Assembly: GCA_002007465.1 (NCBI GenBank)
Contig: LNAC01001206.1
Location: 203,910 to 267,909 of the forward strand
Source: Ailurus styani
Lineage: Eukaryota; Chordata; Mammalia; Carnivora; Ailuridae
Direction: 5' to 3'
Length of the DNA stretch: 64,000 nucleotides
The notes below the pieces were generated by a model. That model saw nothing but the letters and a program-made list of their open reading frames with translations. It did not search any database and had not been told where the DNA came from. This document shows, piece after piece, positions 1-10,133 of the stretch; the first letter of the stretch is position 1, and each line of letters opens with the position of its first letter. A program made the position numbers and the translations under genes.

Positions 1-62
1 GAAACATAGACCAGAAAGGAAGAAACACAATATACAGTAACAGTCACCTTACAGGCAATACA

Positions 63-3000
63 ATGGCTCTAAATGTATATCTCTCAATAGTTACTCTGAA
101 TGTAAATGGACTAAATGCCCCAACTAAAAGACACAGGGTATCAGAATGGATAAAAAAACAAGACCCATCGATATGCTGTCTACAAGAAACTCATCTTACA
201 CGCAAAGACACCTCCAGATTTAAAGTGAGGGGATGGAAAACAATTTACCATGCCAATGGACAGCAAAAGAAAGCTGGAGTGGCAATCCTTATATCAGACA
301 AATTAGATTTTAAGCCAAATAATATCATAAGAGATGAGGAAGGACACTATATCCTACTAAAAGGATCTGTCCAACAAGAAGATCTAACAATCATAAATAT
401 CTATGCCCCTAACATGGGAGCAGCCAATTATATAAACCAATTAATAACAAAATCAAAGAAACACATTGACAAGAATACAATATTAGTAGGGGACTTGAAC
501 ACCCCCCTTACTGAAATGGACAGATCATCAAAGCAAAAGATCAACAAGGAAATAAAGGCTTTAAATGACACCCTGGACCAGTTGGACATCACAGATATAT
601 TCAGAACATTCCATCCCAAAACAACAGAATACACATTCTTCTCCAGTGCACATGGAACATTCTCCAGAATAGACCATGTTCTCGGTCACAAATCAGATCT
701 CAAAAGGTACCAAAAGATTGGGATCATTCCCTGAATATTTTCAGACCATAATGCTCTGAAACTAGAACTCAACCACAAAAGGAAAGTTGGAAAGAACTCA
801 AATACATGGAGGCTGAAGAACACCCTACTCAAGAATGAATGGGTCAACCAGGAAATTAAAGAAGAATTAAAAAAATTCATGGAAACAAATGAAAATGAAA
901 ACACAACTGTTCAAAATCTTTGGGACACAGCAAAAGCAGTCCTAAGAGGAAAGTATATAGCAATACAAGCCTTTCTCAAGAAACAAGAAAGGTCTCAAGT
1001 ACACAACCTAACTCTACACCTACAAAAGCTAGAGAAAGAACAGCAAAGAAAGGCTACACCCAGCAGGAGAAGAGAAATCATAAAGATCAGAGCAGAAATC
1101 AATGAAATAGAAACCAAAAGAACAGTGGAACAAATCAATGAAACTAGGAGCTGGTTCTTTGAAAGAATTAATAAGATTGATAAACCCCTGGCCAGACTTA
1201 TCCAAAAGAAAAGAGAAAGGACTCAAATTAATAAAATCATGAATGAAAGAGGAGAGATCACAACCAACACCAAAGAAATACAAACAATTCTAAGAACATA
1301 TTATGAGCAACTCTACACCAGCAAATTTGACAATCTGGAAGAAATGGATGCATTCTTAGAGAAATATAAACTACCAAAACTGAACCAGGAAGAAACTGAA
1401 GACCTGAATAGACCCATCACCAGTAAGGAGATTGAAGCAGTCATCAAAAATCTCCCAACGAACAAGAGCCCAGGGCCAGACGGCTTCCCAGGGGAATTCT
1501 ACCAAACATTTAAAGAAGAATTAATACCTATTCTCCTGAAACTGTTCCAAAAAATAGAATTGGAAGGAAAACTTCCAAACTCCTTTTATGAGGCCAGCAT
1601 TACCTTGATCCCCAAACCAGGCAAAGACCCCATCAAGAAGGAGAATTACAGACCAATATCTTTGATGAATACGGATGCAAAAATCCTCAACAAAATACTA
1701 GCCAATAGGATCCAGCAGCACATAAAAAGGATTATTCACCACGACCAAGTGGGATTTATTCCTGGGATGCAAGGTTGGTTTAACATTCGCAAATCAATCA
1801 ATGTGATACAAGACATTAATAAAAGAAAGAACAAGAACCATATGATCCTCTCAATAGATGCTGAAAAAGCATTTGACAAAGTACAGCACCCTTTCTTAAT
1901 CAAAACTCTTCATAGTGTAGGCATAGAGGGTACATACCTCAATATCATCAAAGCCATCTACGAAAAACCCACAGCGAATATCATTCTCAATGGAGAAAAA
2001 CTGAGAGCTTTTCCCCTAAAGTCAGGAACACGGCAAGGCTGTCCACTATCACCACTGCTATTCAACATAGTACTAGAAGTCCTAGCCTCAGCAATCAGAC
2101 AACAAAAAGAAATAAAAGGCATCCAAATCGGCAAGGAAGAGGTCAAACTCTCACTCTTTGCAGATGATATGATACTTTATGTGGAAAACCCAAAGGACTC
2201 CACTCCAAAACTGCTAGCACTCATACAGGAATTCAGTCAAGTGTCAGGATATAAAATCAATGCACAGAAATCAGTTGCATTTCTATATACCAACAACAAA
2301 ACAGAAGAAAGAGAAATTAAAGAGTCAATCCCATTTACAATTGCACCCAAAACCATAAGATACCTAGGAATAAACCTAACCAAAGAGGCAAAGAATCTGT
2401 ATTCAGAAAACTATAAAGTACTCATGAAAGAAATTGAGGAAGACACAAAGAAGTGGAAAAACATTCCATGCTCATGGATGGGTAGAATAAATATTGTGAA
2501 AATGTCTATGCTACCTAGAGCAATCTACACATTTAATGCAATCCCCATCAAAATACCAGCAATTTATTTCAAAGAAATGGAACAAATAATCCTAAAATTT
2601 ATATGGAACCAGAAAAGACCCCGAATAGCCAAAGGAATGTTGAAAAAAAAAAGCAAAGTTGGCGGCATCACAATTCCAGATTTCAAGCTCTATTACAAAG
2701 CCGTCATCATCAAGACAGTATGGTACTGGCACAAAAACAGACACATAGACCAGTGGAACAGAATAGAGAACCCAAAAATGGACCCTCAACTCTATGGTCA
2801 ACTAATCTTCGACAAAGCAGGAAAGAATGTCCAGTGGGAAAAAGACAGTCTCTTCAACAAATGGTGTTGGGAAAACTGGTCAGCCACATGCAGAAAAATG
2901 AAACTGGATCATTTCCTGACACCACACACAAAAATAGACTCAAAATGGATAAAAGACCTCAATGTGAGAAAGGAATCCATCAAAATCCTCGAGGAGAACA

Positions 3001-3878
3001 CAGGCAGCAACCTCTTCGACCTCAACCGCAGCAACTTCTTCCTAGGAACCTCACCAAAGGCAAGGGAAGCAAGGGCAAAAATGAACTATTGGGACTTCAT
3101 CAAGATTAAAAGCTTTTGCACAGCAAAGGAAACAGTCAACAAAACCAAAAGACAACTGACAGAATGGGAGAAGATATTTGCAAATGACATATCAGATAAA
3201 GGGCTAGTATCCAAAATCTATAAAGAGCTTCTCAAACTCAACACCCATAAAACAAATAACCCAGTCAAGAAATGGGCAGAAGACATGAACAGACATTTCT
3301 CCAAAGAAGACATCCAAATGGCCAACAGACACATGAGAAAGTGCTCAACATCACTCGGCATCAGAGAAATACAAATTAAAACCACAGCGAGATACCACCT
3401 TACACCAGTCAGAATGGCTAAAATCAACAAGTCAGGAAATGACAGATGTTGGCGAGGTTGCGGAGAAAGGGGAACCCTCCTACACTGTTGGTGGGAATGC
3501 AAGCTGGTGCAGCCACTCTGGAAAACAGTATGGAGATTCCTCAAAAAGTTGAAAATGGAGCTACCCTATGACCCAGCAATCGCACTACTGGGTATTTATC
3601 CTAAAGACACAAAGGTAGTGATCCTCAGGGGCACGTGCACCCGAATGTTTATAGCAGCAATGTCCACAATAGCCAAACTATGGAAAGAACCTAGATGTCC
3701 ATCAACAGATGAATGGATAAAGAAGATGTGGTATATATATACAATGGAATACTATGCAGCTATCAAAAGAAACGAAATCTTGTCGTTTGCAACAATGTGG
3801 ATGGAACTAGAGGGTGTTATGCTGAGTGAAATAAGTCAATTGGAGAAAGACAATTATCATATGATCTCTCTGATATGA
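63..3878 (+). pseudogene. ORF2: LINE-1 ORF2 with one premature TGA
   Basis: ORF2 protein nicks target DNA with an N-terminal APE-like endonuclease and reverse-transcribes LINE-1 (and SINE) RNA. The frame opens at ATG 63 and closes at TGA 3876-3878, 1,271 codons, against 1,275 residues for human ORF2p. It is interrupted once, by TGA at 732-734 (codon 224); the codons on both sides read in the same frame. Endonuclease residues visible: N13 region TLNVNGLN, E42 (QETHL), D144 and N146 (GDLN), D204/H205 (RIDH); the last catalytic pair, SDH (D228, H229), lies just after the stop. Reverse transcriptase motifs: SIDAEKAFD (D599) and FADD (D701/D702). A C-terminal Cys/His cluster C-x3-C-x7-H-x4-C starts at about codon 1129. 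The second LINE-1 copy has TGC (Cys) at the stop position, so the break is most simply a C-to-A change. It could also be an assembly or sequencing error. Confidence 0.95.
879..3878 (+). CDS. 999-codon remainder of ORF2 (RT and Cys domain)
   Basis: This is the longest open frame in the window. It begins at an internal Met (codon 273 of ORF2) and keeps the linker, reverse transcriptase (fingers/palm with SIDAEKAFD and FADD), thumb and C-terminal Cys/His region, but lacks the endonuclease. Whether it is ever translated is unknown: LINE-1 ORF2 is normally reached by unconventional reinitiation after ORF1, and this Met has no evident reason to be used. As a protein it would be an endonuclease-free reverse transcriptase. 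It is more likely simply the 3' portion of a broken gene. Confidence 0.55.
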   Translation: METNENENTTVQNLWDTAKAVLRGKYIAIQAFLKKQERSQVHNLTLHLQKLEKEQQRKATPSRRREIIKIRAEINEIETKRTVEQINETRSWFFERINKIDKPLARLIQKKRERTQINKIMNERGEITTNTKEIQTILRTYYEQLYTSKFDNLEEMDAFLEKYKLPKLNQEETEDLNRPITSKEIEAVIKNLPTNKSPGPDGFPGEFYQTFKEELIPILLKLFQKIELEGKLPNSFYEASITLIPKPGKDPIKKENYRPISLMNTDAKILNKILANRIQQHIKRIIHHDQVGFIPGMQGWFNIRKSINVIQDINKRKNKNHMILSIDAEKAFDKVQHPFLIKTLHSVGIEGTYLNIIKAIYEKPTANIILNGEKLRAFPLKSGTRQGCPLSPLLFNIVLEVLASAIRQQKEIKGIQIGKEEVKLSLFADDMILYVENPKDSTPKLLALIQEFSQVSGYKINAQKSVAFLYTNNKTEEREIKESIPFTIAPKTIRYLGINLTKEAKNLYSENYKVLMKEIEEDTKKWKNIPCSWMGRINIVKMSMLPRAIYTFNAIPIKIPAIYFKEMEQIILKFIWNQKRPRIAKGMLKKKSKVGGITIPDFKLYYKAVIIKTVWYWHKNRHIDQWNRIENPKMDPQLYGQLIFDKAGKNVQWEKDSLFNKWCWENWSATCRKMKLDHFLTPHTKIDSKWIKDLNVRKESIKILEENTGSNLFDLNRSNFFLGTSPKAREARAKMNYWDFIKIKSFCTAKETVNKTKRQLTEWEKIFANDISDKGLVSKIYKELLKLNTHKTNNPVKKWAEDMNRHFSKEDIQMANRHMRKCSTSLGIREIQIKTTARYHLTPVRMAKINKSGNDRCWRGCGERGTLLHCWWECKLVQPLWKTVWRFLKKLKMELPYDPAIALLGIYPKDTKVVILRGTCTRMFIAAMSTIAKLWKEPRCPSTDEWIKKMWYIYTMEYYAAIKRNEILSFATMWMELEGVMLSEISQLEKDNYHMISLI

Positions 3879-4170
3879 GGAACTTGAGGGGCAGGTTGGG
3901 GGGTTGTGGGGTTAGGGAAGGAAAAATAATGAAACAAGATGGGATGGGGAAGGAGAGAAACCATAAGAGACTCCTAATCTCACAAAACAAACTGAGGCTT
4001 ACTAGGAGGTGGGAGGGTAGGAATAGGGTGGATAGGTTATGGACATTGGGGAGGGTTTGTGCTTTGGTGAATGCTGTGAAAGGTGTAAGCCTGATGATTC
4101 ACAGACCTGTACCCCTGACGCAAATAATAATATAATTAAAAAAATGAAAATAAAGAAAGTAAAGAAATGT
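3879..4170 (+). other. LINE-1 3'UTR with G-run cluster and A-tail
   Basis: The 3'UTR follows the ORF2 stop directly. It opens with a G-rich stretch (G runs at 3888-3891, 3898-3903, 3908-3911 and 3914-3916) that fits a four-run G-quadruplex pattern. It ends in ACAAATAATA-like sequence and an A-rich tail. The same 3'UTR, in decayed form, is found at about 39815-40075 and inverted at about 4682-4960 and 34171-34460, which confirms the assignment. Confidence 0.85.
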
Positions 4171-4667
4171 TGTAAATATTTTACTAAAGTCAGCATACCT
4201 CAATTCTATCAATATAACATGTGACCACTTGTGCTCAGAGCAATGTGGTGCATTCAGGACTGAGAGGAAGGAGACAGACCCTGCCCTTTGCGGATACCCC
4301 AGGTCAGGGGAAAGGAACCCTGTACACAGTAATTTCCAAAGAGAATATCAAGTGCTATGAGGAGCTCAGATACCGGGGTCCATGGAAGCATGTTGGTTGG
4401 CCTCCTAACCAAGTCAAAGGAGGATAATTCAAGGGTTCTCAGAGGAAGTAAATAGCTAGGCCCCTATTCAAAGACAAATAACAAACAGAGAGGCTGCAAC
4501 AAGACATTCAGGATAAAAGCAGCAATATATGTAATTCCTCCAAGGTGATAACCAATAGGCAACATTATGTTCTAGAGGCTGCAAGATGACCCATGTGGCT
4601 AGAACACAAGGTATGCATCATGCGTTGAAGGAAGTGGAGAGTAATAAGGAGAAACCCAATCTGAAGG
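4171..4667. other. Unassigned sequence between two LINE-1 copies
   Basis: About 500 bp with no ORF, repeat or motif that I recognise. The last 14 bases of the segment and the first of the next carry the left target-site duplication of the inverted LINE-1. Confidence 0.5.
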
Positions 4668-4681
4668 ACTGACCGCATTTT

Positions 4682-5876
4682 TTTTAATTGTGTTATGTTA
4701 CCATAAAATACATCATTAGTTTTTGATGCAGTGTTCCAAGATTCATTGTTTATGTACAACACCCAGTGCTCCATGCAATACGTGCCTTCCTTAATATCCA
4801 CCACCAGGCTCACTCATTCCCCCCCACCCCCGGCTCCCCACTAAAGCCTTCAGTTTGTTTCTCAGAGTCCACAGGCTCTCATGGTCTGTCTCCCCCTCTG
4901 TTTTCCCAGAATTCACTTTTCTTTTCCTTCTCCTATTGTCCTCCATGTTATTCCTTATGCTCCACAAGTAAGTGAAACCATATGATAACTGACTTTCTCT
5001 GCTTGACTTATTTCACTCAGCATAATCTCCTCCAGTCCCATCCATGTTGATACAAAAGCTGGGTATTCATCCTTTCTGATGTCTGTGTAATATTCCATTG
5101 TATATTTGGATCATATTTTCTTTATCCATTTATTTGTTGAAGGGCATCTGGCTCTTTCCTCAGTTTGGCGATTGTGGTCATTGCTGCTATGAACACTGGG
5201 GTACATATGGCCCTTCTTTTCACTACATCTGTATCTTTGGGGTAAATACCCAGTAGTGCAATTGCTAGGTCATAGGGTAGCTCTATTTTTAATTTTGTCA
5301 GGAATCTTCACACTGCTTTCCAAACACCAACTTGCACCAACCTGCATTCCCACCAACAGTGTAAGAGGGTTCCCCTTTCTCCACAACCTATCCAACACTT
5401 GTTGTTTCCTGTCCTGTCAATTTCGGCCATTCTAACTGGTATAAGTGGTATCGCGTGTGGTTTTGATTTGAATTTCCCTGGTGGCTAATGATGAACATTT
5501 TTTTCATGTGTCAAAGTGAAACAGGAATCTATCAAAATCCTAGAGGAGAACATAGACAGTAACCTGTTCGACATCGTCTATAGCAACTTCTTTCAAGACA
5601 CTTCTCCAAAGGCAAAGGAAACAAAAGCAAAAATGAACTTTTGGAACCTCATCAAGATAAAAAGCTTCTGTACAGCAAAGCAAACAGTCAACAAAACAAA
5701 GAGGCAGCCCACAGAATGGGAGAAGATATTCGCAAATGACATTACAGACAAAGGGCTGATATCCAAGATCTATAAAGAACTCCTCAAACTCAACACCCAA
5801 AAAACAGAGAATCATGGCAAAAAATGGGCAGAAGACATGAACAGAAACTTCTCCAAAGTAGACATACAAATGACTA
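4682..5876 (-). mobile_element. Twin-primed (5'-inverted) LINE-1 fragment
   Basis: Two LINE-1 pieces lie back to back. 4682 to about 5512 is the antisense 3' end (ORF2 C-terminus plus 3'UTR, with T-rich tail at the left). About 5516-5875 is ORF2 in sense orientation (residues around ESIKILEEN to DIQMTN, equal to about 2963-3320 of the first copy). The two pieces abut in LINE-1 coordinates with only about 10 bases lost. The flanks carry a 14-bp duplication: ACTGACCGCATTTT at 4668-4681 and ACTGACTGCATTTT at 5877-5890, one mismatch. The nicked strand reads TTTT/AA at 5887-5892. This is the standard product of twin priming during target-primed reverse transcription. Confidence 0.92.
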
Positions 5877-5881
5877 ACTGA
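5516..5881 (+). pseudogene. Inverted ORF2 fragment (C-terminal third)
   Basis: 121 open codons with the LINE-1 ORF2 thumb/C-terminal sequence ([37 protein letters not shown]). No start or functional domain is complete. It remained open by chance and relative youth, and is the inverted 5' half of the twin-primed element. Confidence 0.9.
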
Positions 5882-5890
5882 CTGCATTTT

Positions 5891-6248
5891 AAGGAAGAAG
5901 CCCAACACTAGGAAAGTGGAAACGATGTCAATCGAACTCCAGCCATAGAGCAACCTCACATTTTACCAGTCATTAATGGGGCACAGCAGGTGCCATATTC
6001 CAACACCCTGATGGGCCTGGGCATGAACACCACAGCCCCTGACTCCTTCAGCTGCTGGGTTAGCACATTAGAAAGACAAAATGATAAAAGCTTCCAAGAA
6101 ATTTCACGAAGGAAAGGGGAGGTGCAAACAGGAAAGTTATGCCCGAAATTTGTGCAGGAGAAAGAAGACAAAGGTTCCAAGCCCAAGTTCAATGACCTAC
6201 TTGCTCTCAAATCACTGTCCCCTTACTGTAGTCAATAGGCCATATTCT
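5891..6248. other. Unassigned stretch
   Basis: No recognised repeat or exon. Two short overlapping ORFs (about 82 and 66 codons) have no family resemblance that I can name and no splice or conservation evidence. Confidence 0.4.
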
Positions 6249-6261
6249 CTTGACATTAGGC

Positions 6262-6362
6262 AAAATGAATTTAAATTTTAATTGAAATTTTAGGAATTTA
6301 AAATTTTTTAATTTCAATTTTAAAAATTATTAAAATTAAGTAATTTTAAAAATTTTTTTAAG
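6262..6362. repeat. AT-rich low-complexity tract with short inverted repeats
   Basis: About 100 bp made almost entirely of A and T, with several self-complementary words such as ATTGAAATT paired with AATTTCAAT. This looks like simple low-complexity DNA. Confidence 0.6.
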
Positions 6363-6553
6363 TCTGTGTACACAAAAGGTATATAAAAAGAGGCCTTGTG
6401 CCTTGGTCTTTTCCTTAAGAAAGATATTTGGATTCTGTACTTGTGTAAAATTAATTCTTTGCCCCTTTCAACTGAGAGTCTAATTTGAACTCATTTTATT
6501 GCACTAACTGCATTAATGGCTTTAAAATCATTTCAGATAGGCAACATTTTTTT

Positions 6554-6749
6554 TAAAGATTTTATTTATTTATTTGACACAGAGAGAGAGAGATCAGATC
6601 ACAAATAGGCAGAGAGGCAGGCAGAGAGAGAGGAGGAAGCAGACTCCCTGCTGAGCAGGGAGCCCGATGCGGGCCTTGATCCCAGGACCCTGAGATCATG
6701 ACCTGAGTGGAAGGCAGAGGCTTTAACCCACTGAGCCACCCAGGCGCCC
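6554..6749 (-). mobile_element. CAN SINE
   Basis: Complete antisense CAN SINE: T-tail and AAAGATTTTATTTATTT at the left, tRNA-like head (GAGCCACCCAGGCGCCC reversed) at the right. A 15-bp duplication AGGCAACATTTTTTT flanks it (6539-6553 and 6750-6764). Confidence 0.95.
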
Positions 6750-6789
6750 AGGCAACATTTTTTTAAACAGAACACAAGCAATAATCTTT

Positions 6790-7860
6790 GAAGTAACTTT
6801 GATCAATTTGACTTCTTCAAAATTAAGAACTTTGGTTCCTTAAAAGACATTAGGGAATGGAAGAGGCAAGATACAGACAGGAAAAGGATATTTGCGATAT
6901 GTGGATCTGACAAGAGACTTATGCCCCAAATAAGGTATGCATACAAAACAGCAAGACTATATGAGCAAAAGAGTTGAACAGGTAATTCACAGAAAACCCT
7001 CAAATGGCCAATAAGCACATGAATAGATGCTCAACCTCACTCATTAGAGGAATGAAAATTAAAACCACAGAGGAGGCACTAGACACCCACAAGAGTGGCT
7101 TAAAAAGAGAGGCAGGCGCGCCTGGGGGCTCAGTCAGTTAAGTGTCTGACCCTTCATTTCGCCTCAAGTCGTGGTCTTATGGGTCATGAGATCCAGCCCT
7201 GTGTCAGGCTCAGTGTAGAGTCTGCTGGAGATTCCCTCTCCCTCTCCCTCTGCCCCTCACTCTCACTCATGCTCTCTCTCTCAAATAAATAAAATCTTTT
7301 AAAAGAGAGAGAGAGAGAGAGAGAGGCACTCCTCATGTTCATCAGAATGGGGATCAATTGCTGTGAGAATTTAAATCACTTCCACCACTCTAGAAAACCA
7401 TTTGGCAGCTTTCTAAAGTATATGTCTATCCTATGAGTTACTCCTTTGTATTTTAGCCAAGTTCTGTCCACAGAAAATACATACAAGAATTCTATTCATA
7501 GAAGCAAAACCAAAAACCAAAAAAACAAAAGCAAAAAACCCTCAGATGTCATCAGCAAGGGAGTGGATAAACAAATGGTGATCTATCATACACTACAACA
7601 CTCACAGACATGCTGGCTGAAAATAGCCAGACAAAAGAGTATATCCTACAAAATTCAATTTAACTTAAGTTCAAAGGCAAATAAATCTGTGGGTGATAGA
7701 AATTAAAATGGTGATTACATCTGGCAGGAAGGGGCCTGTCTGGAAAGGGGCACAAGGGATCTTCTAAGGTAGAAAGAGTCTACATTTTTATTTGGGTATT
7801 GGCCACAGGCATCTAGATACATAAATATCCAAAGCTATATATATACTCTAGATTTGTATG
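6790..7860 (+). mobile_element. Ancient L1 fragment, SINE-interrupted
   Basis: Degenerate ORF2 and 3'UTR text is recognisable (AAATGGCCAATAAGCACATGAA-like stretch near 7003, AAAATTAAAACCACAGA near 7055, GGAGTGGATAAACAAATGG near 7560). A CAN SINE splits it at 7115-7304. Many stops and indels; much older than the copies at 1-4170 and 35.7-40.2 kb. Confidence 0.8.
7115..7304 (+). mobile_element. CAN SINE in ancient L1
   Basis: Sense SINE beginning GGCGCGCCTGGGGGCTCAG and ending AAATAAATAAAATCTTTT. An AAAAGAGAGGCA-type duplication is visible on both sides, blurred on the right by an expanded (GA)n run. Confidence 0.9.
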
Positions 7861-7949
7861 CTTTATGCTAAATCTCCAAACAACATTAAGAGAAAATATC
7901 CCAAATGCATTTGTCCTTCAAATGACTTATTTTACTTACAGCAATTTAT

Positions 7950-8200
7950 CACTCCACAGACATTTGCTGGTCACCTACTATGTGCCACGTACCCTTCTTG
8001 GCTAAGAGCTACAGCAAAGAACAAAGCAGACAGAAATCTGTGCCCTCAAAAAAAAAAAAAAAAAGAAGAAGAAGAAGAAGAAAAGAAATCTGTGCCCTCG
8101 TGGAGCTTATACTCTAGAGGAAAAAGAGACAATGAAGAAAACAAATTGTATAGTATTCATAAGAAGGTAAAATAGCAAAAAATTATATAAAAGGGAATGA
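7950..8200 (-). mobile_element. L2 3'-end fragment
   Basis: Antisense L2 tail: CACCTACTATGTGCCA (about 7972), then GTGCCCTC and GTGGAGCTTATACTCTAGAG. It is interrupted by an A-rich insertion at 8048-8083. Confidence 0.75.
8048..8083 (+). mobile_element. Tail-only retroposon insertion
   Basis: About 17 A followed by a short (GAA)n run, flanked by a perfect 16-bp direct repeat AGAAATCTGTGCCCTC at 8032-8047 and 8084-8099. The surrounding L2 reads continuously if one repeat copy and the A-tract are removed. The pattern equals a target-site duplication around a retroposon truncated to its tail. Confidence 0.75.
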
Positions 8201-8271
8201 GGATAGGGAATGGGGAGCAGATTACAATCTAGGCACTGACTTCATTAAACTACTATTTAAATCAAATCATA

Positions 8272-8418
8272 GGGGCACCTGGGTAGCTCAGTCAGTTAAG
8301 TGTCTGCCTTTGGCTCAGGTCATGATCCCAGCCAGGGTCCTGGGATCCAGCCCCGAATCAGGCTCCTTGCTCAGCAGGGAGTCTGCTTCTTCCTCTCCCT
8401 CTGCCTGCAGCTCAACCT
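8272..8418 (+). mobile_element. CAN SINE without a tail
   Basis: Head and body are present (GGGGCACCTGGGTAGCTCAG onward), but the copy stops in the CT-rich stretch with no AAATAAAT or A-tail. A 29-bp flanking direct repeat with about five mismatches (8243-8271 and 8419-8447) brackets it. Confidence 0.85.
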
Positions 8419-8449
8419 CATTAAATGACTGTTTAAATCAAACCATGAT

Positions 8450-9165
8450 GGTCAGGCACATATAATAAATTACATGTATAGTTTTCTAACTGCAGGAAAA
8501 CATTTATCTTAAGCATTTGTAAGTATACAGTTAGTAACATTAAGGACATTCGCATTGTTGAACAGCCATCTTGCAAAACAGGAACTTGTCCCCATTAAAC
8601 ACTAAGTCCCAGTCCCTACCCCCCAGCTCCTGGCCACCACCCTTCTACTTTCTGTCTCTGTGACTTTGAGGACTCCAGGCACCTCCTAGAAACAGACTCC
8701 TACAGTAGCACCTCTTTCACTTAGTACAATGTCCTCAACACTCATACAGGCTGCAGCCTGTCAGAATCTTCTTCCTTTTTGAGGTTGAGTAACATCCCGC
8801 TGCATGAAAATACCACATTCATTTATTCACAGATGGACATGCTGGTGCTTCCACCTTTTGGCTATTATGAACGTGTGTGCAAGTGTCTCTTCAAGATGCT
8901 GCATTCAATTCTTTGGGGTCTACACCTGGAAGCAGAATTGCTGGATCGTTTGGTAATTTCACATTTAAAACTGTGAGGAAGCTCAGCCTGCTTTCCACAT
9001 GGCAACACAGTTTTATGATCGCACCGACAGCACATGCAGGCTCCAATTTCTCCACATCCTTGCCAACACTTGTTATTTTCTGTTTTTTTGTTTTTTGTTT
9101 TTTTTTAAATGTGTTCTAGTAGCCATCTTAAAGGATGAGGGAGCTTCGTTTTTTTAATTGCATTT
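8450..9165 (-). mobile_element. Ancient L1 3' fragment
   Basis: Antisense L1 text: GGACATGCTGGTGCTTCC, AGCAGAATTGCTGGATCG, TCCACATCCTTGCCAACACTTG are the reverse of ORF2 C-terminal and 3' sequence. Heavily diverged. Confidence 0.75.
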
Positions 9166-9320
9166 CCATGTCATCCATGCAAAGTACAGACTCACTCGGG
9201 TTCCTGGAAAAGATAGCGTCTTCCCAAGTAAGTAAGATAGTCTGTCTTCCCAAGTTAGCTTACCTGAAATTTACTAACACTCTTGCTTTTGTGAGTTTCT
9301 ATTGTCTGCAAAGGCCTCAA

Positions 9321-9361
9321 GGGTGGTGGTGGTGGTGGAGGGGGGTAGGGGGGTGATGGGG
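9321..9361 (+). repeat. (GGT)n and G-run tract
   Basis: (GGT)n passes into runs of six, six and four G separated by TA and TGAT. It could fold as a G-quadruplex on the + strand. Confidence 0.7.
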
Positions 9362-9433
9362 AATGCAATAAATTCCTATTTGACTTTCAATAGATCTCAA
9401 AGAAATGACAGCATTTCAGTCTAAGAGACTTTT

Positions 9434-9625
9434 TTTTAAAGATTTTATTTATTTAGCTGACAGAGAGAGAGACAGGTAGAGAGGGAACACAAGCAGGGGG
9501 AGCAGGAGAGGGAGAAGCAGGCTTCCCGCTGAGCAGAGAGCCTGACATGGGACTCAATCCCAGGACCCTGGGATCATGACCTGAGCCGAAGGCAGACACT
9601 TAAGGACTGAGTCACTCAGGCACCG
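9434..9625 (-). mobile_element. CAN SINE
   Basis: Antisense SINE of an older subtype (GGGAACACAAGCAGGGGGAGCAGGAGAG segment split by several changes). Duplication GAGACTTTT at 9425-9433 and 9626-9634. Confidence 0.93.
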
Positions 9626-9902
9626 GAGACTTTTAATGTTAAAATAAATTTCCATCACCCTTTGAGATTCATCATGGTCTTTATAGCTTTCAATTCTTAA
9701 TTTCTATTCAGTAGGTTTCATTTGTTACACATAATAGCGCAAGAAAAATAGCTACCTCAGAGTTATAAGGGAAAAATTGAAAAAATAAATCTAGTCTAAT
9801 CATTGAAAAAATTATACATAAGGACATTTTTTAGTGTTGAGTATTTGTTGACAATGGAAATTTCTCCATTATCCAACACTACTTACATAAGGTAAGTAGG
9901 AG

Positions 9903-10133
9903 GGCTGTGTGTGGGAGGCTCTGTCCATTAAAGGTCGGGCTTCGGCTCAGGTCATGATCCTAGAAGAGGCTCCCTGCTCAGCGGGGAGCTTGCTTCTTCC
10001 TCTGTTTCTGCCCCTCTCCCCTGCTTATTCACGTTCTCTCTCTCTCTCTGTCTCTTTCTTCTCTCTCTCAATTAAATAAACAAAATATTTAAAGAAAATA
10101 ATAAATAAATAAATAAATAATAAATGAAGTAAA
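9903..10133 (+). mobile_element. Diverged CAN SINE
   Basis: Sense SINE with a damaged head but clear GGCTCAGGTCATGATCCTAG and CTCAGCGGGGAGCTTGCTTC blocks and an (AAAT)n tail. Duplication GTAAGTAGGAG at 9892-9902 and 10134-10144. Confidence 0.9.

Larger units (their letters stand above)
1..4170 (+). mobile_element. Young LINE-1, cut by window start
   Basis: The element enters in the spacer between ORF1 and ORF2 (positions 1-62 match the same spacer in the LINE-1 copy near 38300), runs through ORF2 (63-3878) and a 3'UTR (3879 to about 4135), and ends in an A-rich tail (about 4134-4170). ORF1 and the 5'UTR, if present, lie upstream of the window, so target-site duplications cannot be checked. 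It looks younger than every other LINE-1 here because its reading frame is almost intact. It is a non-LTR retrotransposon that copies itself by target-primed reverse transcription. Confidence 0.96.

Noticed and set aside
2603..3109. 168-codon ORF in a second frame inside LINE-1 ORF2
   Set aside because: A shadow of the ORF2 reading frame; the ORF2 frame has the known motifs and this one has none.
6262..6362. AT-rich tract with dyads considered as an origin or a PATRR
   Set aside because: The inverted words are short and interrupted, unlike the long arms at 51.39-51.56 kb.
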